From Euryhalocaulis caribicus (GTDB taxonomy: Bacteria > Pseudomonadota > Alphaproteobacteria > Caulobacterales > Maricaulaceae), in NCBI RefSeq assembly GCF_000412185.1, contig NZ_ASJA01000003.1, positions 186,001 to 250,000 of the forward strand: DNA of 64,000 nt, written 5' to 3'. Of the stretch, positions 41,935 through 51,461 are shown one piece after another. The notes beneath the pieces were generated by a model. It was not told where the DNA came from. It did no database searches and worked only from the letters and a program-made list of their open reading frames with translations. Position 1 is the stretch's first letter. Each line of letters starts with the position of its first letter. A program made the position numbers and the translations under genes.

Positions 41935-43124
41935 CTATTCTTCCTGATTCTTCCGGCTTGCCGCCTCGGCGCGCCATTGAAGATAGCGGGACAACATAGG
42001 TGAATCAGGATCCAGCGCCGCAATCGCTTCGGGCATGGCCATAACGGCCTCGGTCTGGGGCGCGTTCACGAACACGATGACCCCGTCCTTCGACCCGGAA
42101 TAGAAATAGGCCAGCGCCATTTCCGACCAGTCGCTGCCCCCGTGTCCGACCAGTTTGAAATCGCCGTAATCCAGCACTTCCCAGCCCAGGCCATAGCCTT
42201 GCTGTTGCGGACAAAAACCTGCAGGCGCGGCGGCGCAATCGACGGCGGGTTTTCGTCGCGCACAGACTGAACCCGGTCACGGTCTTCGGCCAGCTCCGCC
42301 CCGTAGCCGTCCGCGTTCATGACGGAAATCAGGAAAGCCGCATGATCCCTGACCGTGGTGACCATGTCGTCGGCGGCGGAATAATCCCCCGGTTCGCGGC
42401 ACCAGCCATTGGGTCTGCAATAATATCCGTAAAATTCGCCCTGGCTGCTGGCCGGCCGGGCAATGCGGTCAAACGCAGTTTCATCGACACTGAACCGCGC
42501 ATCTTTCATTCCAGCCGGCTCGAAAACTTCCTCACGCACCAGTTGGTCAAAAGGAGCCCCGATTTTCTCCTCGGCATAGCGCATGGCGTAATCGAAGCCT
42601 TCCCCCGAATAACCGAACGCCTCGCCGGGGGGAGAAATGAATTGCAGGGTTCCGTCTTCCAGGAAGAAGCGCCAGTTGGGAAATCCGGTCACATGGGTCA
42701 GCGCCATCCGGGCTGTCAGGGCCTCATGGCGCGGATCTTCCTCAATATCCGGATCCACCCAGTATCGCGCCATGGATTCATCAAGGTCGAGCCGGCCTTC
42801 CGCCGCCAGACGCAACATCGTCTCGGCCGCCACGGTTTTCGTGATCGAAGCCACATTGAACAAGGTGTCCGCCGAAGCCGGTTCTCCCGGGCTCTCTTCG
42901 CCATAGAAGCCGGTCCAGACCAGTTCGCCATCGCGGATCACGCCGGCGCCGGCAGCGTGCAGCCCGTAGTCGGAAAGCAGGCTTTCGAAGACCTTGTCTA
43001 TTGAGGCGGCCCGTTCCCCGTCGACCGTGGCAACAGAGCCGTCCGGCGTTTCCGCGCCGGCGCGCGTCATTGCACAAGCGCCCAGCGCCATCGCCGCGCA
43101 CGCCCATCCGATCCATGTTTTCAT
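41935..43124 (-). pseudogene. Serine hydrolase (class C beta-lactamase-like), frameshifted
   Basis: A serine hydrolase of the beta-lactamase/DD-peptidase family with a lipoprotein signal (lipobox LGAC). The Ser93-x-x-Lys96 motif (SITK) and the YSG motif (172-174) are intact. The frame breaks near 42197-42198: the first frame runs out of similarity after FVRNSK, while the expected continuation YGLGWEVLDYG ... VGHGGSDWSEMA, including the third motif HGG, is in another frame ending at 41935. One missing G in a GGG run on the coding strand explains this exactly. It is either a true pseudogene or a sequencing error. Start 43124 has GGAGAC upstream. Confidence 0.8.
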
Positions 43125-43229
43125 GATGATGTCTCCGCCCCGTTTTACGGCGCGAAACCTAGGGCAGCCTTGCGGCAAACCCACGTTAAACCTTGTCCAT
43201 TGGCCAGACAGGCCCGCGTAATAAGCCGG

Positions 43230-43736
43230 TCAGTTCTGAATGACGCCGCGAATGGCCGCGCCCAGGCGCGCGCCGTCCACCGGCTTGCCGATGACCGGGC
43301 CCTCCACGCCCATGAGGCGCTTGCGGGATTCCACTGTCCCGGCGTCATAGGCGGTCACGAACAGGAAATACGCGTCCAGATCGCCGGTTAGTTCCGCGGC
43401 GACGGTGACGCCGTCCTTCCCGCGGCCCAGATTGACGTCCATCAGGATCAGGTCCGGCTGTTCCCGGCGCGCCATGGCCAGCGCGCTTTCGCCGTCATTG
43501 GCGATACCGCAGACCGAGGCGCCCATGTCCCGCACCAGCCCTTCCAGATGCCAGGCGACCAGCAACTCGTCCTCGACAACAAGAATGTTCAGCTGATCCA
43601 GACGTTTCGGCGCATCCTGGCCCGCCGCGCCTTCGCGCCCCTTCTGACCGCCGCCAGCGCCGCCGAACCTGACACACGCGGGCCGGCCCGGCGGGCGGTG
43701 AATGGATTCTGGCGATATGAACACGGGCAGGGTCAA
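43230..43736 (-). CDS. Single-domain response regulator (receiver)
   Basis: A receiver-domain protein of about 168 residues. The acidic pocket is ILVVEDE, the phosphorylated Asp lies in LILMDVN, and the conserved Thr/Lys are in FVTAYD and GKPVD. No output domain follows. A poorly conserved Gly/Arg/Pro-rich stretch precedes the domain. The start is uncertain: TTG at 43736 has TGAGG six bases upstream, GTG at 43724 is an alternative, and no ATG is in frame before the domain. It directly follows the HWE kinase gene (9 bases), so it is its likely phosphoryl partner. Confidence 0.87.
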   Translation of the reverse strand: MTLPVFISPESIHRPPGRPACVRFGGAGGGQKGREGAAGQDAPKRLDQLNILVVEDELLVAWHLEGLVRDMGASVCGIANDGESALAMARREQPDLILMDVNLGRGKDGVTVAAELTGDLDAYFLFVTAYDAGTVESRKRLMGVEGPVIGKPVDGARLGAAIRGVIQN

Positions 43737-43744
43737 AAAAAGCC

Positions 43745-45262
43745 TCAGCGATAAGGTTGCGGAAACTCGATCCGCACGGCCAGTCCGGCGGGTTTGTAAT
43801 TCATCTCGGCCCGTCCGCCCAATTCGTGCTGGACGCTGGTTTCGATCAATGAAACGCCAAACCCCCGGCGCTCGGGCGGCCCTGCGATTTTCATGCCGGA
43901 CTCTGTCCAGTCCAGCATGATGCGTTGCCCCGTTTCATCCCGGCAGGGCGTCCATGAAACAGACAGCTTGCCCGCTGGCGCGCCCAGCGCGCCGTGCTTG
44001 ACCGCATTGGTGGATAGTTCGTGCAGCACCATGCTCAGCGCCAACGCCGCGCGCGGCGCCAGCCGGACCGGCGGGCCATCCGCCGTCAGGCGGCCCTCGC
44101 CAGCATGCGGCGTAACGACCGCGTCTATCAGGTCGGTCAGCGGCGTGCTTTCCCAGTTGCCCTTGGTCAGCAAGCCATAGGTCGCCGACAGGCTCTGCAG
44201 GCGCGCGCTGAACGTCTCGTTGAACTGGCCAAGGTCCGTGGCGCTGCGCGCGGTCTGGGAGGCAATGGCCACAACCACAGCCAGCATGTTCTTCACGCGG
44301 TGGTTCAGTTCCGCCAGCAACAATTCCTGACGGTCGCTGGCCTGGCGGCGCTCCAGAACCCGTCCGGCCTGGTCGCCGATGGTCTGGGCGGTCAGCAGCA
44401 GCCGGGGATCGGGCGCCTCGCGCACCTGGCTGAAAAATTCCAGAATCGCGACGATCCGCGTTTCCGCCCGCACCGGAAACGCAAAACCGGACCGCACCCC
44501 TAGCGGACCGGCATCGCGTATCCGCACGAATTCGGGATGCGTCTCAAGGTCGTCAATCCAGCGCGGCTCGCCGGTTTTCCAGACATGGCCCGGCAGGCCT
44601 TCGCCATGGGCCAGCGTGGTTTTCGCGGTCGTTTCCCGGAACGCCTCGAATCCGCTCTCCGACCCGGCCCATATGCCGGTCGGCTTCAGGCGTCCGGGAT
44701 TGTTGGTGTCGGGGATGAAGGCATGGCCCAGCGGCCAGCCCGTCAGCTCGCACACCGCCTCCAGACAGGTGTGCAGGACTTCGTCGGTCGAGGCGGATTC
44801 AGCGGCCAGGCTCGCGACACGGTGCAGCAATCTGGCTTCCTGCGCCTGCGTTTCAAGCCGTTCCTCTTCCGCCTTCTCGGCGGTTATATCGCGGATAAAA
44901 CCCAGAAAGACCGGCGCGTCCCGGGCTTTCAGCGCGCGGATCGAAAGCTCGATCGGGAATTCCGATCCGTCGCGCCGTATCGCGCTCAATTCCAGGCGCT
45001 GGCCCAGAACCGGGCCTTCGCCGGTTTCCAGATAATGTTTCAGGCCCCTGGCGTGGGCCTCGCGATATTGCGGGGGGATGATCATGTCGCCCATGTTGCG
45101 GCTCACCGCCTCGGCGGCGGACCAGCCGAACATGGCTTCGGCGGCGCCGTTCCAGCGATGCACGCTTCCGTCGCTGCGCATGACGATGACGGCGTCCATC
45201 GCCGTCTCCAGAACGATCTGGAGGTCCTCGTCGTCCCCAAGCCTTGGCGCTGCGCCGCTCAT
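43745..45262 (-). CDS. PAS-GAF HWE-family histidine kinase
   Basis: A 505-residue cytosolic sensor kinase with no membrane helix. A PAS domain lies at about 10-128 (MDAVIVMRSDGSVHRWNGAA, WSAAEAV), a GAF domain at about 145-300 (HRVASLAAESASTDEVL ... GFAFPVR), and an HWE-type kinase domain with His321 in ELNHRVKNMLAVV, N-box HELSTNAVKHG and the end RGFGVSLIE. HWE kinases are frequent in alphaproteobacteria, often in light, redox or general-stress sensing. The PAS domain lacks the LOV cysteine motif (NCRFLQG type), so flavin photoreception is unlikely. It pairs with the receiver gene at 43230. Confidence 0.93.
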   Translation of the reverse strand: MSGAAPRLGDDEDLQIVLETAMDAVIVMRSDGSVHRWNGAAEAMFGWSAAEAVSRNMGDMIIPPQYREAHARGLKHYLETGEGPVLGQRLELSAIRRDGSEFPIELSIRALKARDAPVFLGFIRDITAEKAEEERLETQAQEARLLHRVASLAAESASTDEVLHTCLEAVCELTGWPLGHAFIPDTNNPGRLKPTGIWAGSESGFEAFRETTAKTTLAHGEGLPGHVWKTGEPRWIDDLETHPEFVRIRDAGPLGVRSGFAFPVRAETRIVAILEFFSQVREAPDPRLLLTAQTIGDQAGRVLERRQASDRQELLLAELNHRVKNMLAVVVAIASQTARSATDLGQFNETFSARLQSLSATYGLLTKGNWESTPLTDLIDAVVTPHAGEGRLTADGPPVRLAPRAALALSMVLHELSTNAVKHGALGAPAGKLSVSWTPCRDETGQRIMLDWTESGMKIAGPPERRGFGVSLIETSVQHELGGRAEMNYKPAGLAVRIEFPQPYR

Positions 45263-45326
45263 CTACCGCATTCCCCGTAACCCGGCGGAATGTCTAGCGG
45301 TTTTCCTCAGGCCGCGCCAGAACCGA

Positions 45327-46073
45327 TCAGGCGTCCAGCTTTTCCATGACGTCGTCGGAGATTTCGTAATTGCCGTAGAAGCTCTGCACGTCGTCGGAAT
45401 CGTCCAGCGCGTCGAGAAGCTTCAGAAGCGTCCCGGCCTTGTCCTCATCCATCTCGATCGTGTTCTGCGGCCGCCAGATCATCTTGGTGGAGCTGGCCTC
45501 GCCCATGGAGCCTTCCAGCGCCGTGGAAACGTCCGCCAGGTCCTCGCGCACGGTGAAGACGACATGTTCGTCCTCTTCATGCACCACGTCCTCGGCGCCG
45601 GCCTCGATGGCGGCTTCCAGCATTTCCTCGTCGCTGGCCTTGTCGCGCGGATAGCGGATCTCGCCGACCTGGTCGAACATGAAGCTGACCGCGCCCGTCT
45701 CGCCCAGATTGCCGCCATGCTTGGAGAAGGCGGCCCGCACTTCGGCGGCGGCGCGGTTGCGGTTGTCGGTGGAGACTTCGACGATAATGCCGACCCCGCC
45801 CGGCCCGAAACCTTCATAGCGGATGTCTTCATATTCGGCGACGTCATTGCCCGAGGCCTTGTCGATCGCCCGCTGGATATTGTCCTTGGGCATGGACTGG
45901 CCCTTGGCGTTGGCGATGGCCAGACGCAGGCGCGGATTCATGTCCGGATCGGGCGCGCCCATCTTGGCGGCCACGGTGATTTCCTTGGAAAGCCGGGAGA
46001 ACAGCTTGGACCGCGCGGCGTCCTGACGCCCCTTGCGGTGCTGGATGTTCGCCCATTTTGAATGTCCGGCCAT
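45327..46073 (-). CDS. yebC: YebC/PmpR-family DNA-binding regulator or translation factor
   Basis: YebC family, 248 residues: the N-terminal [20 protein letters not shown] is diagnostic, followed by EITVAAKMG and the acidic middle domain. Members are known both as transcription regulators and as ribosome-associated factors relieving proline stalling. The start at 46073 fits the strictly conserved N-terminus and has AAGGA upstream; an in-frame start 78 bases earlier is not conserved. A 154-base gap separates it from the GST gene. Confidence 0.95.
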   Translation of the reverse strand: MAGHSKWANIQHRKGRQDAARSKLFSRLSKEITVAAKMGAPDPDMNPRLRLAIANAKGQSMPKDNIQRAIDKASGNDVAEYEDIRYEGFGPGGVGIIVEVSTDNRNRAAAEVRAAFSKHGGNLGETGAVSFMFDQVGEIRYPRDKASDEEMLEAAIEAGAEDVVHEEDEHVVFTVREDLADVSTALEGSMGEASSTKMIWRPQNTIEMDEDKAGTLLKLLDALDDSDDVQSFYGNYEISDDVMEKLDA

Positions 46074-46227
46074 GGAGGTCTTTTCCTTGTGGTCTGAAAG
46101 CGCGCGCCGGAAAGGCCTCCTGATCAGGCCCGCATCGGCGCAGGTTTTCAATGAATTGAAGCTTTACGCCCCTAAATACGAAAGCCATCCGGCTTCGCCA
46201 AGGGGGCCGGTGCGCAGCGCCGCGTCT

Positions 46228-46890
46228 TTATGCGTAGGCGTAGGGCCCGCCCTTCTCCAGCGCGGCCTTGTAGGCCGGGCGCGCATGAATGCGTTTCAGG
46301 AAGTCTTTCAGGGCCGGACGGCTGTCATATCCGGCGCGTTGCGCCCCGGCTTCGACCGGGAAGCTCATCATGATGTCGGCCGCGGTCATGGCCTCGCCCG
46401 CGAACCAGCCTGTGTCCTGCACCGCCGCTTCCCAGTAATCGGCGTGCCTGACCAGTTGCGGGTCGACAAACGCTTTCTGGGCCTTGCCCAGAATGGCGTT
46501 GGCGAACGGCTTCATGAAGAAGGGCGCGCGCTTGGGGATCTGCGTCATCACCAGCTTCATGACCAGCGGCGGCATGGCGGAGCCTTCCGCATAGTGCATC
46601 CAGTAGCGATACGGCCAGTAATCGGCGTCGCCCTTCGCCGGGGTCAGGCGGCCTTCGCCGTACTTGTCCAGGATGTACTCCATGATCGGCCCGGTCTCGG
46701 CCAGCGTCAGTCCGCCGTCCACGATCACAGGCGACTTGCCCAGCGGATGCACCGCCTTGAGCGAGGGCGGGGCCAGCATGGTCTGTTTGTCCCGCTCGTG
46801 CCGGACGATCTCGTATTCCGCGCCCAGTTCCTCCAGCAGCCAGAGCACGCGCTGGGAACGGGAATTGTTCAGGTGATGGACGGTCAGCAT
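46228..46890 (-). CDS. Glutathione S-transferase
   Basis: A 220-residue GST-like protein. The thioredoxin-fold N-terminus (LTVHHLNNSRSQRVLWLLEELG) has a Ser/Asn-rich active site; the cis-Pro loop is GKSPVIVDGGLTLAETGPIMEYI. The C-terminal all-helical domain ends in FLKRIHARPAYKAALEKGG, a common GST ending. The substrate is unknown. It lies between yebC and ymdB on the same strand but 89 bases and 154 bases away from them. Confidence 0.92.
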   Translation of the reverse strand: MLTVHHLNNSRSQRVLWLLEELGAEYEIVRHERDKQTMLAPPSLKAVHPLGKSPVIVDGGLTLAETGPIMEYILDKYGEGRLTPAKGDADYWPYRYWMHYAEGSAMPPLVMKLVMTQIPKRAPFFMKPFANAILGKAQKAFVDPQLVRHADYWEAAVQDTGWFAGEAMTAADIMMSFPVEAGAQRAGYDSRPALKDFLKRIHARPAYKAALEKGGPYAYA

Positions 46891-46979
46891 CAGGGCGGCC
46901 TTTCATGGCTTGCTGCGGGACCCGCAAAGAAATGGGCCGCGCCGCGCGCTTGTAAACCCTGCCCCGCGCGTAAACGCCG

Positions 46980-47807
46980 TTACCGGTCCGAAGAGGGCCC
47001 GCCGCTATCCAGCGCGCCGCCAATGCGGATCGCCTCGGCGCGGGTGGCCAGGCCCGTGGCGTCGTCGGTTTCGACATACAGGCCGCACACCGTGCCCTCG
47101 CCGTCCGCCGGGCTGAACCGGCCCGAACGGATGCGGGAGGTGAAGCGTTGCAGCGGTTCGGACTTCTCCATGCCGATGACGGAATCATAATCGCCGGTCA
47201 TGCCCAGATCGGTGATATAGGCCGTGCCCTCCGTCAGCACGCGGGCGTCCGCCGTCGGCACATGGGTATGGGTGCCGACCACCGCGCTGGCGCGGCCGTC
47301 GCAGAACCAGCCCATGGCGTATTTCTCCGATGTCGCCTCGGCGTGGAAATCCACGATCACCGCATCCGCCGCCGCGCCCAGCGGGCAGGAATTCAGCTCC
47401 CGGTCCACCGCGTCGAACGGATCGTTCAGCGCGTCCATGCCGATACGGCCCAGCACGTTCATGACCAGAACCCGGCGGCCATCCGGCGCGTCATACAGGT
47501 TGGCGCCCGTTCCCGGCGCCTGCGCCAGCTCCGGATAATTGACCGGGCGCAGCAGGCGCGGTTCGCGTTCGATATAGGTCAGCGCCTCGGCCTGGTCCCA
47601 GGCGTGATTGCCAAGGGTCAGAACGTCCGCGCCCGCCTCGAACAGCTCCTCCGCCGTGCCTTCGGTAATGCCGAAGCCGTGGGCCGCGTTCTCCGCGTTC
47701 ACCACCACGAAATCCAGATTCAGCCGCTCGCGCAGGCCGGGCAGATGATCGCCCAGCGCCTGCCGGCCCGACCGGCCCATGATGTCTCCGATGATCGCAA
47801 TTTTCAT
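46980..47807 (-). CDS. ymdB: YmdB-family metallophosphoesterase
   Basis: A 275-residue metallophosphoesterase of the TIGR00282/YmdB family, a cyclic nucleotide phosphodiesterase in Bacillus. Metal motifs: GDIMGRSGR, VVNAENAAHGFG, TLGNHAWD, DFHAEATSEK and VGTHTHVPTADA. All are intact. It lies 54 bases downstream of fmt on the same strand and is probably co-transcribed with it. Confidence 0.93.
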   Translation of the reverse strand: MKIAIIGDIMGRSGRQALGDHLPGLRERLNLDFVVVNAENAAHGFGITEGTAEELFEAGADVLTLGNHAWDQAEALTYIEREPRLLRPVNYPELAQAPGTGANLYDAPDGRRVLVMNVLGRIGMDALNDPFDAVDRELNSCPLGAAADAVIVDFHAEATSEKYAMGWFCDGRASAVVGTHTHVPTADARVLTEGTAYITDLGMTGDYDSVIGMEKSEPLQRFTSRIRSGRFSPADGEGTVCGLYVETDDATGLATRAEAIRIGGALDSGGPSSDR

Positions 47808-47861
47808 GCAGCCGGACTTAAGCCCGCGCGCCGCCCAAGTCGAGGCGCATGTCGTTCCCGC

Positions 47862-48800
47862 TTACAGGAGGCGTTCGCCCTTGCCCGTCTGGGCGCCGCG
47901 CAGGAAATCCTCCGCGTCCATCACGGGCCGCCCCTCGCGCTGCAGACGGGTCAGGCGCACCGCGCCCTCGCCCGTGCCGACCAGCAGCGCCGCATCCAGG
48001 ACCTCGCCCGGCGCGCCGCTTTCCTCCGGCTCGTATTTCGATTGCAGCGCCTTGACCCGCGCCTTGCCCTTCGGCGTCTCGATTTCGAACCAGGCGCCGG
48101 GGAAGGGGGAGAGGCCGCGGATCAGTCGGTCGATTTCCTCGCCCGGCCGCGTCCAGTCTATGCGCGCCTCGGCTTTCTCGATCTTTCTGGCATAGGTCAC
48201 GCCGTCTTCGCCCTGCGGCGTGGCGGTCAGGCCGCCGCGCTCCAGCGCCGCCAGCGCGCGCGGCCACATATGGCTGCCCGTCTCCATCAGGCGGTCATGC
48301 AGGCTGCCCGCCGTCTCGAACGGATAGATGCGCGCAGTTTCCGACAGCAGGATGTCGCCGGTGTCCAGTCCTTCCGCCATCTGCATGATCTGCACGCCGG
48401 TCATCGCATCGCCCGCCATGATGGCGCGCTGGATCGGCGCCGCCCCGCGCCAGCGCGGCAGCAGCGAGGCGTGCAGGTTCAGGCAGCCGAACTCCGGCGC
48501 CTCCAGAATGGCGGGGGGCAGAATCTGGCCATAAGCGACCACACAGGCCGCATCCAGCTCCAGCGCCGCAAAGCGGGCCTGCTCTTCTTCGCTTTTCAGG
48601 CTGTCCGGCGTGCGCACCTCGATGCCGAACCCCTCGGCCAGTTCGTGCACCGGGGATTTCGTCATCTCGCGGCCGCGCCTTCCGGCGGGGCGGGGCGGCT
48701 GCGTATAAACGCAGGCCACGTCATGGCCCGCAGTGATGATCTCGGTGAGGGAGGGCGCGGCGAAGTCCGGCGTTCCCATGAAGGCGAGGCGTAGCGTCAT
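47862..48800 (-). CDS. fmt: Methionyl-tRNA formyltransferase
   Basis: Formylates the initiator Met-tRNA with 10-formyl-THF. The start [14 protein letters not shown] at 48800 is conserved. Diagnostic motifs are [11 protein letters not shown], the formyl-THF loop [15 protein letters not shown], and EGLDTGDIL. Length 312 is normal; the C-terminal OB-like tRNA-binding domain is present. Def, its functional partner, lies about 1.1 kb upstream, separated by two lipoprotein genes. Confidence 0.96.
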   Translation of the reverse strand: MTLRLAFMGTPDFAAPSLTEIITAGHDVACVYTQPPRPAGRRGREMTKSPVHELAEGFGIEVRTPDSLKSEEEQARFAALELDAACVVAYGQILPPAILEAPEFGCLNLHASLLPRWRGAAPIQRAIMAGDAMTGVQIMQMAEGLDTGDILLSETARIYPFETAGSLHDRLMETGSHMWPRALAALERGGLTATPQGEDGVTYARKIEKAEARIDWTRPGEEIDRLIRGLSPFPGAWFEIETPKGKARVKALQSKYEPEESGAPGEVLDAALLVGTGEGAVRLTRLQREGRPVMDAEDFLRGAQTGKGERLL

Positions 48801-48851
48801 GGCCGCTGTGATATAGCCTCGCCGCGCGCATTCAAGCCGCCCGACATGATA

Positions 48852-48884
48852 ATGGAGCGGGCCATCTTCCATGACCCGCTCCAT
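48852..48884 (-). terminator. Hairpin between lipoprotein gene and fmt
   Basis: A 10-bp perfect stem ATGGAGCGGG/CCCGCTCCAT (48852-48861 with 48875-48884), about 33 bases after the stop of the lipoprotein gene at 48918 and 50 bases before fmt. The U tail is weak (ATTATC on the minus strand), so terminator or attenuator strength is uncertain. Confidence 0.5.
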
Positions 48885-48917
48885 GATTTAAGCGTCAGAC
48901 GCGGTAAAGCGGCGCGC

Positions 48918-49202
48918 CTAGAAGGTGGGCGTCATGCCTGTAGGTTCGGCGGCGGTCCGGTTGGACTGGCCGCGCACACGATCCATCAAGGCTTCATTGT
49001 CGTCCCGCTGCTCTTTCATTTCCGCCTTGGTCATGCAGACCTCCTCGGAAAAACGGCTGCCCACGGTCTGGACGCGCTCGCAGATCAGCTGATCGTCCCC
49101 GGCGACCTTGGTTTCGCCGGAAGCCGCCATTTCATTCTGTGCGGCGCAGGCGCTAACGGCCAGCGCGGCGCCCGCCGCGGCGATGACGAGTTTCATATTC
49201 AT
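48918..49202 (-). CDS. Small lipoprotein, unknown function
   Basis: A 94-residue lipoprotein (MNMKLVIAAAGAALAVSAC, lipobox VSAC). The mature part contains LICERVQTVGSRFSEEVCMTKAEMKEQR with two Cys, a pattern seen in small alphaproteobacterial periplasmic proteins. The start at 49202 has GGGG upstream; an upstream ATG at 49247 would spoil the signal. It lies in the def-fmt interval. Confidence 0.75.
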   Translation of the reverse strand: MNMKLVIAAAGAALAVSACAAQNEMAASGETKVAGDDQLICERVQTVGSRFSEEVCMTKAEMKEQRDDNEALMDRVRGQSNRTAAEPTGMTPTF

Positions 49203-49333
49203 GGTTTGCCCCTTTTCCCCTGCCGGGCCGGTGCGGCCCTTGATCAAGTCCCTTGCATAATAACCCCGACGCCCCTCTGCGGCCAGAGCGCGCCAAGCTT
49301 TGTAATAAAATAACAGGCGTAAGGGTTCGGGGT

Positions 49334-49936
49334 CTAGTCCTCCGCGCCCCAGGGCGGGGGCGGGGCCGTGACCGGCCGGGTCAGGTCAAACTCGGCCCGG
49401 AAGAAGCGGCCCGGGCGAGAGAGTTCGTAAACAAACGCGTCGCCGGGATCGATTTCCAGCGCCCAGGTGTTCTGGGTGGAAACCGCCAGGCCTTCGCGCT
49501 GGAACAGCGTCTTGCTTTCGTCGTCGGCGGGAAATTCGACGCGTTCAGCCGTCGCGTCCGCGCTGTCGCCGCCATACATCGTCACCGCGTCCGGCGCGCC
49601 GTCTTCATGGCGGTGATCGTGTTTCAGGCGCAGCCCGTCTTCCGTGCGGGTGATCACCCAGGTGCGCGAACGATCCTCGCCAACATGCAGCGGTATGCGG
49701 ATTTCGTCCGCCGTACAGCCGCGCACATGCATGACCAGACGGTTTTCCTCGAACGGGTCGGTTCCGGCTTCAGGTTCCGGCCGGTTATCGGTGGCCTCGC
49801 CCTCATAGGCATTGCCGCAAAGTTCGGAGAGGGCGGCAAAGAAGGCGTCATCCGCCTGCCGGTCCGCCGTATCCTCGGACGCGCCGCAGGCCGTAAGGGC
49901 CAGCAGCGCCGGAACGGCCAGCGCGCGGCGGATCAC
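49334..49936 (-). CDS. Lipoprotein, unknown function
   Basis: A 200-residue lipoprotein ([17 protein letters not shown]). The mature part is polar with [21 protein letters not shown] near the front, [32 protein letters not shown] and a C-terminal stretch ending WGAED. The start overlaps the def stop by four bases, so it is translationally coupled to peptide deformylase. The family was not recognised with confidence. Confidence 0.78.
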   Translation of the reverse strand: MIRRALAVPALLALTACGASEDTADRQADDAFFAALSELCGNAYEGEATDNRPEPEAGTDPFEENRLVMHVRGCTADEIRIPLHVGEDRSRTWVITRTEDGLRLKHDHRHEDGAPDAVTMYGGDSADATAERVEFPADDESKTLFQREGLAVSTQNTWALEIDPGDAFVYELSRPGRFFRAEFDLTRPVTAPPPPWGAED

Positions 49937-50493
49937 AGCGCCGCGGCGTGATCGGCGGGCGCCTCGTCGGCTTTCAGCTTCTCCAGCTTCTTCACCTTCT
50001 GGATATAGCGCTGACGCTTCAGGCGGGAGAGATGATCGATGAACAGGACGCCGTTCAGATGGTCCATCTCGTGCTGGATACAGACCGCGTACAGGCCGCT
50101 CGCATCCTCGACCACTTCCTTACCGTCATAGTCCAGATAGCGAATCTTCGCCTCTGTCGGGCGCTCCACATCGTCATAGATGTCGGGCACGGACAGGCAG
50201 CCCTCCTGATAGGGGGCCTTGGTCTCGTTCGTTTCCAGAATTTCCGGGTTCACGAAATAGCGCGGCTGCGGCTCTTCGCCTTCTCCGGCAAGGTCCATCA
50301 CGATAATGCGCTGGGGCACGCCGACCTGGATCGCGGCCAGGCCGATGCCCGGCGCGTCGTACATGGTCTCCAGCATGTCATCCATCAGCGCGCGCAATTC
50401 GTCCGTCACCCCGCCCTCGACCGGGTCGGAGACTTTCTTCAGGACCGCCAGATCGGCCGGGTCCGCGACAGTGAGAATTCGCCGTATCGCCAT
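49933..50493 (-). CDS. def: Peptide deformylase
   Basis: Removes the N-formyl group from nascent proteins. All three motifs are intact: [18 protein letters not shown] with the metal-binding Cys, and the metal site [11 protein letters not shown] with two His and a catalytic Glu. Length 186 is slightly long, with a basic C-terminal tail ([16 protein letters not shown]) that may touch the ribosome. It overlaps the lipoprotein gene downstream. AGGAGGTAAG-type purines precede the divergent region; the minus-strand start at 50493 is conserved. Confidence 0.96.
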   Translation of the reverse strand: MAIRRILTVADPADLAVLKKVSDPVEGGVTDELRALMDDMLETMYDAPGIGLAAIQVGVPQRIIVMDLAGEGEEPQPRYFVNPEILETNETKAPYQEGCLSVPDIYDDVERPTEAKIRYLDYDGKEVVEDASGLYAVCIQHEMDHLNGVLFIDHLSRLKRQRYIQKVKKLEKLKADEAPADHAAAL

Positions 50494-50628
50494 GATTTGA
50501 GGAGGTAAGCGCGCTGTGCCTCATGGTCAAGAAGGCTGGCGGTATCCCTTGCGTAACGGGCGCGCTGCGCCAATATTCTACCGGGAATAGGGGTCTGCTA
50601 TGAAAGCAGAAAGGAAAGTCTGACCAAA

Positions 50629-51387
50629 ATGAACCAGTTCAACCGATCCTATGCGCCGCGCGGCGCCGCGGCAGGCTCGATGGATATGTCCGTCGACGCC
50701 GGTCTGCGCGCTTTCATGCTGGGCGTTTACAACAAGCTGGCGCTGGGCCTTGCGCTGTCGGCGCTTCTGGCCGCGGCCACGGTGTATTTTGCGCCGCTGC
50801 GCGATGCGCTCTACGTCATCTCGCCGTCCGGCCAGTTCCAGGGCATGACCCTGCTGGGCACGATCATCCAGTGGTCGCCGCTGGTGATGATCTTCATCGC
50901 CATGTTCGCGATGCGTAATCCCTCGCCGCGTCAGGCGGGCGCGCTCTACTGGGCGTTCGTTTCCACGATCGGCCTTGGCCTCGGCGTCTGGGCGTTCATC
51001 TATACCGGCGAATCGCTGGCCACGACCTTCTTCGTGACCGCGGCGGCCTTCGGCGGCCTGTCGCTGTTCGGCTACACGACCAAGCGCGACCTGTCGGGCA
51101 TGGGCAGCTTCCTGATCATGGGCGTGATCGGCCTGGTGCTGGCCATGATCGTGAACATGTTCCTGCAGTCGCCGGCCCTGATGTTCGCCATCTCGGCCAT
51201 CGGCGTGCTGATCTTCTCCGGTCTCATCGCCTATGACACGCAGCGCCTGAAGCACACCTATTACGCGCTGGGCGGCGATCAGGCCGCGATGAACGTGGCG
51301 ACGTCCTTTGGCGCGCTGTCGCTGTTCATCAACTTCATCAACCTGTTCCAGTTCCTGCTCATGTTCATGGGCGGCAGCCGCGAATAG
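50629..51387 (+). CDS. Bax inhibitor-1 (BI-1/YccA) family protein
   Basis: A 252-residue integral membrane protein with seven helices, of the BI-1/TMBIM family. Some members leak calcium or modulate FtsH proteolysis. Motifs: VYNKLALGLALSALLAAAT near the start, FSGLIAYDTQRLKHTYY and the last helix FINFINLFQFLLMFMGG. Monocistronic, with a strong terminator at 51416-51449. AGGAAAG lies about 12 bases before the ATG. Confidence 0.94.
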   Translation: MNQFNRSYAPRGAAAGSMDMSVDAGLRAFMLGVYNKLALGLALSALLAAATVYFAPLRDALYVISPSGQFQGMTLLGTIIQWSPLVMIFIAMFAMRNPSPRQAGALYWAFVSTIGLGLGVWAFIYTGESLATTFFVTAAAFGGLSLFGYTTKRDLSGMGSFLIMGVIGLVLAMIVNMFLQSPALMFAISAIGVLIFSGLIAYDTQRLKHTYYALGGDQAAMNVATSFGALSLFINFINLFQFLLMFMGGSRE

Positions 51388-51415
51388 GCCTGTCTGAAGT
51401 CTGATAATTTCAGGA

Positions 51416-51449
51416 AACGCCCCGGCCTTCGCGCCGGGGCGTTTTGTTT
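51416..51449 (+). terminator. Rho-independent terminator after the BI-1 gene
   Basis: An 11-bp perfect stem AACGCCCCGGC/GCCGGGGCGTT (51416-51426 with 51433-51443), a 6-base loop, and a T-rich tail TTGTTT. One of the strongest terminators in the window. Confidence 0.92.
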
Positions 51450-51461
51450 GCGGTCTTTGTT

